DNA from: Cyanobacteria bacterium OH_CDB_58
Lineage (GTDB): Bacteria; Cyanobacteriota; Vampirovibrionia; Gastranaerophilales; Gastranaerophilaceae
Reading direction: 5' to 3'
Assembly: GCA_023435965.1 (NCBI GenBank)
Contig: JAEZLC010000275.1
Span: forward strand, 1 to 10,905
DNA: 10,905 bases
In this document: one piece after another, positions 7,305 through 10,905 of the stretch
Layout of the letters: each line of letters opens with the position of its first letter
How positions within the stretch are numbered: position 1 is the first letter of the stretch
Translations under genes and position numbers: made by a program
The notes under the pieces: generated by a model
Told to the model about the DNA's origin: nothing
Databases searched by the model: none
The model's input: only the letters and a program-made list of their open reading frames with translations

Positions 7305-8615
7305 TTATCTTCTTCTTGTAGCGTCCAATCTTTCGTTGATGATTTTTTGAGCATTGTCAGCCAAGTGGTTTCTTAAAGTGATTATTAGTTTATCTGCTTC
7401 TGACATTTTAGCTCTTAATCCGTCAACTTCGCTGTTTTTAACTTCTTCTGTCATTATTTCTTTTGCTTTTGCGTCGATTTTTCCGATTTCTTCATCAATG
7501 TTGATATCTACAATAGATGAACCTTGGTTTGACAAGAAGAACTGAGGATATTTAACCTGATTACCTTTTTGAGCTGGTGCTTCTTGTTGTCCTTGCTGAA
7601 CTTCAGTCTCAGTGATTTGAGTATTGATGGTTGCAATTTGAGAATCTACATTTGTGATTTCTAATTCATTGTTTACATACTGTGCATTTGAGAAGTTCAA
7701 TTCTGCTTCTTTATCGCTTAATACTGATTCGCTTGACTTCAACTCAGCATTCTTGCCTTGGATTTTTGAATTTAAAGACTCGATTAAAGGTGATACTAAT
7801 TGAAGTTTGCTTGAAGAAGCTTTTATAGAAAGCTGAACATGCCCTTGTTGGCTTACATAGCTTGAAATTTGAGAGCAAAGACCTTTGATTTTTGTATTTT
7901 GAGAATCTACAATAACTGTTCCGGCATTTGTGCTACCTAAGGAATTATAATCACTGATTCTGCCAGCGATGTAAGAAGGCATTTCTTCTGCTTTTAATTC
8001 TCCGTTTTTTACTAGCTCTAGAGCTTCAGTAGTTGCAGCAGAGATAGCTTTTCTTTGAGATTTTAAATCGTCTTCTGCTTTTTCAGTCATATCAGAAACT
8101 GTTTTGTTTAAGCTTTCTATAGTATCGTCCAATTCAGCTTTTGAGCTGTTAATTTTATTATTTACGCCTGTTAAAGTATCATTTTTCGCAGCGATTTCTT
8201 TATTTTCTTTTTGGATAGTTTTTTCTAAAGATGCTTTGTTTGCATTTAATTTGCTGATTTCGCTTCTTGTAGCTTCTGTTGAAGATCTGTGGCTTTCGAT
8301 TTCTGATTTTAATTGAGCCATTCTATCTTTTAATTCAGCATTTTTCTTTTCTAGGTCCTTCTTACGAGCCACTAATTCTTCTTTTTGATTTTTTAATTCT
8401 TGTTTTTTATTTTCATCTTGAGTCGCATTGATTTCAGAGTCAATATCAGAAATAGCTTGAGATGTATTTGAAATAGATGAAGAAAACTCATCTGATGCAA
8501 TTTTAGCCATACCGAAATTATCAATAGCAGTTGAAGAAGCTATCTGTTCACTTATAGATGAAGTTGAATTAACATTTGTTAGTGATCCGAAATTATTTGA
8601 GATTGCGTTAGTCAA
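7305..8615 (-). CDS. Long coiled-coil protein, function unknown
   Basis: I do not recognise a family. With the start below it is 436 residues. Residues 1-40 are rich in Ser, Asn and Thr, with no signal peptide or membrane segment. Residues of about 42-192 form a long coiled coil with clear heptads rich in Lys, Glu, Leu and Ser. A less charged section (193-270) contains the only cysteine (247). A second coiled coil spans about 272-337. A Gln/Pro/Ala linker (339-357) leads to a helical C-terminus ending in RRR. The start is TTG at 8615-8613, because GAGGG (8627-8623) lies exactly 7 bases upstream, the same arrangement as ftsZ. An in-frame ATG at 8654 would add 13 residues but lacks a ribosome site and would read through this one. 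A structural, filament-forming or secreted role is possible but unproven. It is monocistronic, with its own terminator. Confidence 0.75.
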   Translation of the reverse strand: MTNAISNNFGSLTNVNSTSSISEQIASSTAIDNFGMAKIASDEFSSSISNTSQAISDIDSEINATQDENKKQELKNQKEELVARKKDLEKKNAELKDRMAQLKSEIESHRSSTEATRSEISKLNANKASLEKTIQKENKEIAAKNDTLTGVNNKINSSKAELDDTIESLNKTVSDMTEKAEDDLKSQRKAISAATTEALELVKNGELKAEEMPSYIAGRISDYNSLGSTNAGTVIVDSQNTKIKGLCSQISSYVSQQGHVQLSIKASSSKLQLVSPLIESLNSKIQGKNAELKSSESVLSDKEAELNFSNAQYVNNELEITNVDSQIATINTQITETEVQQGQQEAPAQKGNQVKYPQFFLSNQGSSIVDINIDEEIGKIDAKAKEIMTEEVKNSEVDGLRAKMSEADKLIITLRNHLADNAQKIINERLDATRRR

Positions 8616-8774
8616 CTTTAAACCCTCATACTTTACACATGTATATAAAAACATTTGAGTATATAAGATTTCAATACTCGTTATATCTGTTACAATTCGT
8701 TACACCTTTCTCCATCTTCAATAATGACGGGCTTAAAATTTTTGTTATTTAAATAATAAACAATCATTTCTTCT

Positions 8775-8804
8775 TTGCCTTATACTAAAATCTTAAACTA
8801 TAAT
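8775..8804 (+). promoter_or_regulatory. Promoter for the small cysteine protein
   Basis: TTGCCT (8775-8780) and a perfect TATAAT (8799-8804) are separated by 18 bases. Transcription would start near 8811, about 20 bases before the start codon and just ahead of the ribosome site GAGGA at 8821-8825. It lies in the 215-base gap shared with the divergent coiled-coil gene. Confidence 0.6.
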
Positions 8805-8830
8805 GTTTTAGTAAACTACTGAGGAAAAAT

Positions 8831-9034
8831 ATGAAAACCTGCCCATTTAAAAAAGAAGAATGCAACGAAGAATGTGCCTTATACATAGCTCCAGATGAGC
8901 TTAACGAACTGGTTCTTAACAGGCTTGCCAGCCTTGGGATTGTCAGCAAAACAGCAGGAGTCTGCTCGTTTAAAACAGCAGCGTTGAGCTTGAACAGATA
9001 TATATTTGAAAACACGATTACAAAAAGAAGCTAA
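8831..9034 (+). CDS. Small four-cysteine protein, function unknown
   Basis: This 67-residue protein begins MKTCPFKKEECNEECALYI, with cysteines at residues 4, 11, 15 and 45 (C-x6-C-x3-C-x29-C). Four cysteines in so small a cytoplasmic-looking protein suggest a zinc or iron-sulfur site. The pattern CPF..EC...CALY followed later by a GVCS-type cysteine is one I associate with uncharacterised small proteins of gut anaerobes, but I know no function. The middle (DELNELVLNRLASLGI) looks helical. The reading frame is well supported: a strong GAGGA site lies 5 bases before ATG and a good promoter is upstream. Its stop codon overlaps that of the convergent 174-residue gene. The opposite strand of this stretch is also open, but that frame has no ribosome site. 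Confidence 0.8.
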   Translation: MKTCPFKKEECNEECALYIAPDELNELVLNRLASLGIVSKTAGVCSFKTAALSLNRYIFENTITKRS

Positions 9035-9555
9035 TCCTGAATTTCTTTTATTATTTTAGAATGTATTTCATTCGCTTTGATTAAATTTTCAGAAATAATC
9101 TTATACTTATCAAAATTTTCTTCCGTAGGGAAAGAAGTATTAATAAGCTCATCTACATTACTGTTTATTGAATTTAAATCCTGAAGAGTTGCCTTGAGCT
9201 TTGCCTGTTTTTCCTTCAGGAAAAAATAATTTATCACAGGGATTTTAGAGACAACTTTTTTAAAAAGAGACTTAAAGGCAACCCAGGCGTGATTGATATC
9301 TTTGGGGGATTCCATAGCCGCTTTATCTTCTATATGGTCTTCCAGCAAGAGAAAATGATTATCCATCGTGTTTAAACGTTTTATTTTAGGTTTTTCTATC
9401 GGGATTGTAGAAGGCTGCTGGATATTTCTTGAATAATTTGTAAAAACGTTGGGCTTTGAAGTCAAGTCAAGCTCAATATCCTCTATCAATCTTTCGTCAA
9501 TAGAAGGTGCAAATAAGAAATTATTATCTGTTAATTGTGGTTTATTTATCTCCAT
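9031..9555 (-). CDS. Hypothetical protein, 174 residues
   Basis: I do not recognise a family. The protein has a polar, probably disordered N-terminal third (residues 1-60, with several Pro and Asn). A helical middle follows, with a basic amphipathic stretch AFKSLFKKVVSKIPVINYFF (93-112). The C-terminal half (115-173) is charged and helical, likely two helices forming a hairpin or short coiled coil. The amphipathic stretch could touch membrane but is too broken by lysines to span it. There is no signal peptide. The start at ATG 9555 has no clear ribosome site (AGAAACC precedes it), so the start is less certain than the frame. It lies 70 bases downstream of metW on the same strand, with no terminator visible between, so read-through from the met genes is possible. 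Confidence 0.65.
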   Translation of the reverse strand: MEINKPQLTDNNFLFAPSIDERLIEDIELDLTSKPNVFTNYSRNIQQPSTIPIEKPKIKRLNTMDNHFLLLEDHIEDKAAMESPKDINHAWVAFKSLFKKVVSKIPVINYFFLKEKQAKLKATLQDLNSINSNVDELINTSFPTEENFDKYKIISENLIKANEIHSKIIKEIQD

Positions 9556-9625
9556 GGTTTCTAGCTATATTATTAACCAGTTTCAATAAAAAATAGACCT
9601 ATAAATATATGAGATTGAACAAAAT

Positions 9626-10249
9626 CTAACGATTGATTATAAAAATGACCTCTTCAGCAAAAAGATTTGAGAAAAAATTCTTCACTCTGCATCTCAATTT
9701 TTGTGCTCTAGTGGTATATATAGCTTTTAAGATATTGATGTTTCTTTTTCTGCAAAATTCAAAAAAGTCCAATATAGTCAAAAGGTGAATGTTTGGAGTG
9801 TCATACCATTCAAAAGGCAACATTTTAGACTTCGGCATTCTTCCGTTTAAAAGCAGATATAGTCTTACTTTCCAATAGGCAAAATTAGGGAAACTGACTA
9901 CCACTTTTTTTCCTGCTCTGAGCATCTCATCTATTACGTAATCGGGTTTTTCTGTTGACTGCAGGGTTTGATTAAGAATGATATAGTCCCATTCTTTATC
10001 AGAAAAGTCTTTTAATCCATCATCAATATCTCCCTGTATGATTGACAGACCTTTTTGTATACTTTTTATTACGTTATCCTGATTAATCTCTACACCTTTA
10101 CCTGTAACTTTTTTCTTTTCTGCAAGCATTTTTAAAAGAGTGCCATCTCCACATCCAAGGTCAAGAACCGAGGAACCTTCCTCAATGAGTTCCGTGATAA
10201 GAGAATAATTAAGCTGCAAACCTTTGTTGTTATAGTTATTATCTGACAT
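9626..10249 (-). CDS. metW: Methionine biosynthesis protein MetW (methyltransferase-like)
   Basis: This 207-residue protein is of normal MetW length. It has the class I methyltransferase core: motif I VLDLGCGDG (28-36), GVEI (52-55) for the ribose-binding acidic residue, and GDID (73-76). The MetW-specific parts are ILNQTLQ (91-97), SFPNFAYWKVR (119-129) and the WYDTPNIHLLTILDF run (148-162). MetW is the usual partner of MetX in the acetyl- or succinyl-homoserine branch of methionine synthesis, where it is thought to support MetX activity; its own methyl-transfer reaction is not established. Its ATG comes three bases after the metX stop (TAG-TGT-ATG), and AAGGA sits inside the end of metX, which points to translational coupling. 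Confidence 0.95.
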   Translation of the reverse strand: MSDNNYNNKGLQLNYSLITELIEEGSSVLDLGCGDGTLLKMLAEKKKVTGKGVEINQDNVIKSIQKGLSIIQGDIDDGLKDFSDKEWDYIILNQTLQSTEKPDYVIDEMLRAGKKVVVSFPNFAYWKVRLYLLLNGRMPKSKMLPFEWYDTPNIHLLTILDFFEFCRKRNINILKAIYTTRAQKLRCRVKNFFSNLFAEEVIFIINR

Positions 10250-10252
10250 ACA

Positions 10253-10905
10253 CTAAGCATCCTTTTCCAAAAAAGATTTTACTATTTGGGTTTGAGTATC
10301 AAACTCCAGCAAAAATGCATCATGCCCGCACGGAGACTCTATTTCACAGAAAGAAACATCCTTTCCGGCCTTTAGCAGTGCCTTGACCATTTCCTTAGAC
10401 TGAGAAGTGGGGAAGAGCCAGTCTGAAGAAAAAGACATTATAAGAAATTTAGCATTTGAACGGGCAAAGGCATTTTCTAAAGAACCGTATTTTTGTCCCA
10501 AATCGAAGTAATCAACAGCTTTGGTTATATACAGATAACTATTAGCATCAAATCTGTCTACAAAAATTCTACCCTGATGCTCTAAGTAACTCTCCACCTG
10601 AAAATCGACATTAAAATCAAAGTTAGGTTTATCTTTATCCTGTAATTTTCTTCCAAATTTATTGTGCATAGCTTCTTCGCATAAATAGGTAATATGCCCC
10701 ACCATTCTGGCAATAGAAAGTCCTTTTTCAGGGAGATCCTTACCGTAATAATCACCATTATTAAAATTAGGATCAGACAAAATAGCGTTTCGACCTACAG
10801 CATTGAAGGCGATACCTTGAGCACTGAGTTTTGAGGTAGAAGCAATCACAATAACTGACTCAACCATCTGAGGATGTGCCATTGCCCATTCAAGAGCCTG
10901 CATAC
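10253..10905 (-). CDS. metX: Homoserine O-acyltransferase MetX, C-terminal part (partial)
   Basis: This alpha/beta-hydrolase enzyme acylates homoserine, the first committed step to methionine. Only the last 217 codons or so are present. The frame is open to the window edge, and the preceding bases (GT before ATG) fit Gly of the GGMQA motif, so the nucleophile serine lies a few residues outside. Visible here are GLSIARMVGHITY (61-73 counting from that Met), YLEHQGRIFVDRFDANSYLY (106-125, a MetX hallmark), the catalytic Asp in SSDWLFP (Asp161) and the catalytic His in CGHDAFL (His194). The full enzyme should be about 380 residues. Whether the donor is acetyl-CoA or succinyl-CoA cannot be decided from this part. 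It heads a two-gene unit with metW. Confidence 0.95.
   Translation of the reverse strand, partial: MQALEWAMAHPQMVESVIVIASTSKLSAQGIAFNAVGRNAILSDPNFNNGDYYGKDLPEKGLSIARMVGHITYLCEEAMHNKFGRKLQDKDKPNFDFNVDFQVESYLEHQGRIFVDRFDANSYLYITKAVDYFDLGQKYGSLENAFARSNAKFLIMSFSSDWLFPTSQSKEMVKALLKAGKDVSFCEIESPCGHDAFLLEFDTQTQIVKSFLEKDA

Noticed and set aside
8616..8654. ATG at 8654 as start of the coiled-coil protein
   Set aside because: It has no ribosome site, and the 13 extra residues would be encoded across the strong GAGGG that serves the TTG at 8615.
8785..9015. 76-codon minus-strand frame over the small cysteine protein
   Set aside because: It has no ribosome site, while the plus-strand frame has a promoter and a strong ribosome site.
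10901..10903. ATG at 10903 as the metX start
   Set aside because: This Met is internal, in the GGMQ motif after the catalytic serine. The frame is open to the window edge, so the gene is cut, not short.

Overview
The window looks like a chromosomal segment of a low-GC bacterium. My best guess is the non-photosynthetic cyanobacterial class Vampirovibrionia/Melainabacteria, order Gastranaerophilales. The reasons are AT-rich intergenic DNA, an FtsZ with a long N-terminal extension, an RNase Y, a tRNA without an encoded CCA, and short N-terminal 'hydrophobic-x-F-K-G/S' signatures on two otherwise unrelated proteins, which I associate from memory with that group. This assignment is inference, not proof.

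Layout. The minus strand at positions 1-180 holds the first 60 codons of a gene that looks like rny (RNase Y), which runs off the left edge. A tRNA-Leu(UAA) on the plus strand (484-569) is followed by a clear terminator and, 19 bases later, by a RimJ/RimL-type acetyltransferase gene (626-1168). Next on the plus strand is a large two-domain M16 zinc peptidase (1265-4099). It converges, with an 8-bp gap, on a minus-strand gene for a 545-residue protein of unknown role with a phosphoribosyltransferase-like C-terminal domain (5745-4108). Upstream of that, also on the minus strand, are ftsZ (7038-5857) and a long coiled-coil protein (8615-7305), each with its own terminator. A small cysteine-containing protein (8831-9034, plus) diverges from the coiled-coil gene and overlaps stop codons with an unrecognised 174-residue minus-strand gene (9555-9031). 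The right edge is a metX-metW pair (minus strand) for methionine biosynthesis; metX is cut by the window end.

Functional picture. Most of the recognisable content is housekeeping: RNA decay, tRNA, cell division and methionine synthesis. These genes are interleaved with lineage-specific proteins. The genes are mostly monocistronic, with visible hairpin terminators after the tRNA, ftsZ and the coiled-coil gene; metX-metW is the only tight operon. I see no CRISPR array, insertion sequence, prophage or integration site. The least ordinary items are the PRTase-like protein, the shared N-terminal FKG/FKS signature, the coiled-coil protein read from a TTG start, and the apparent AUA start of rny.
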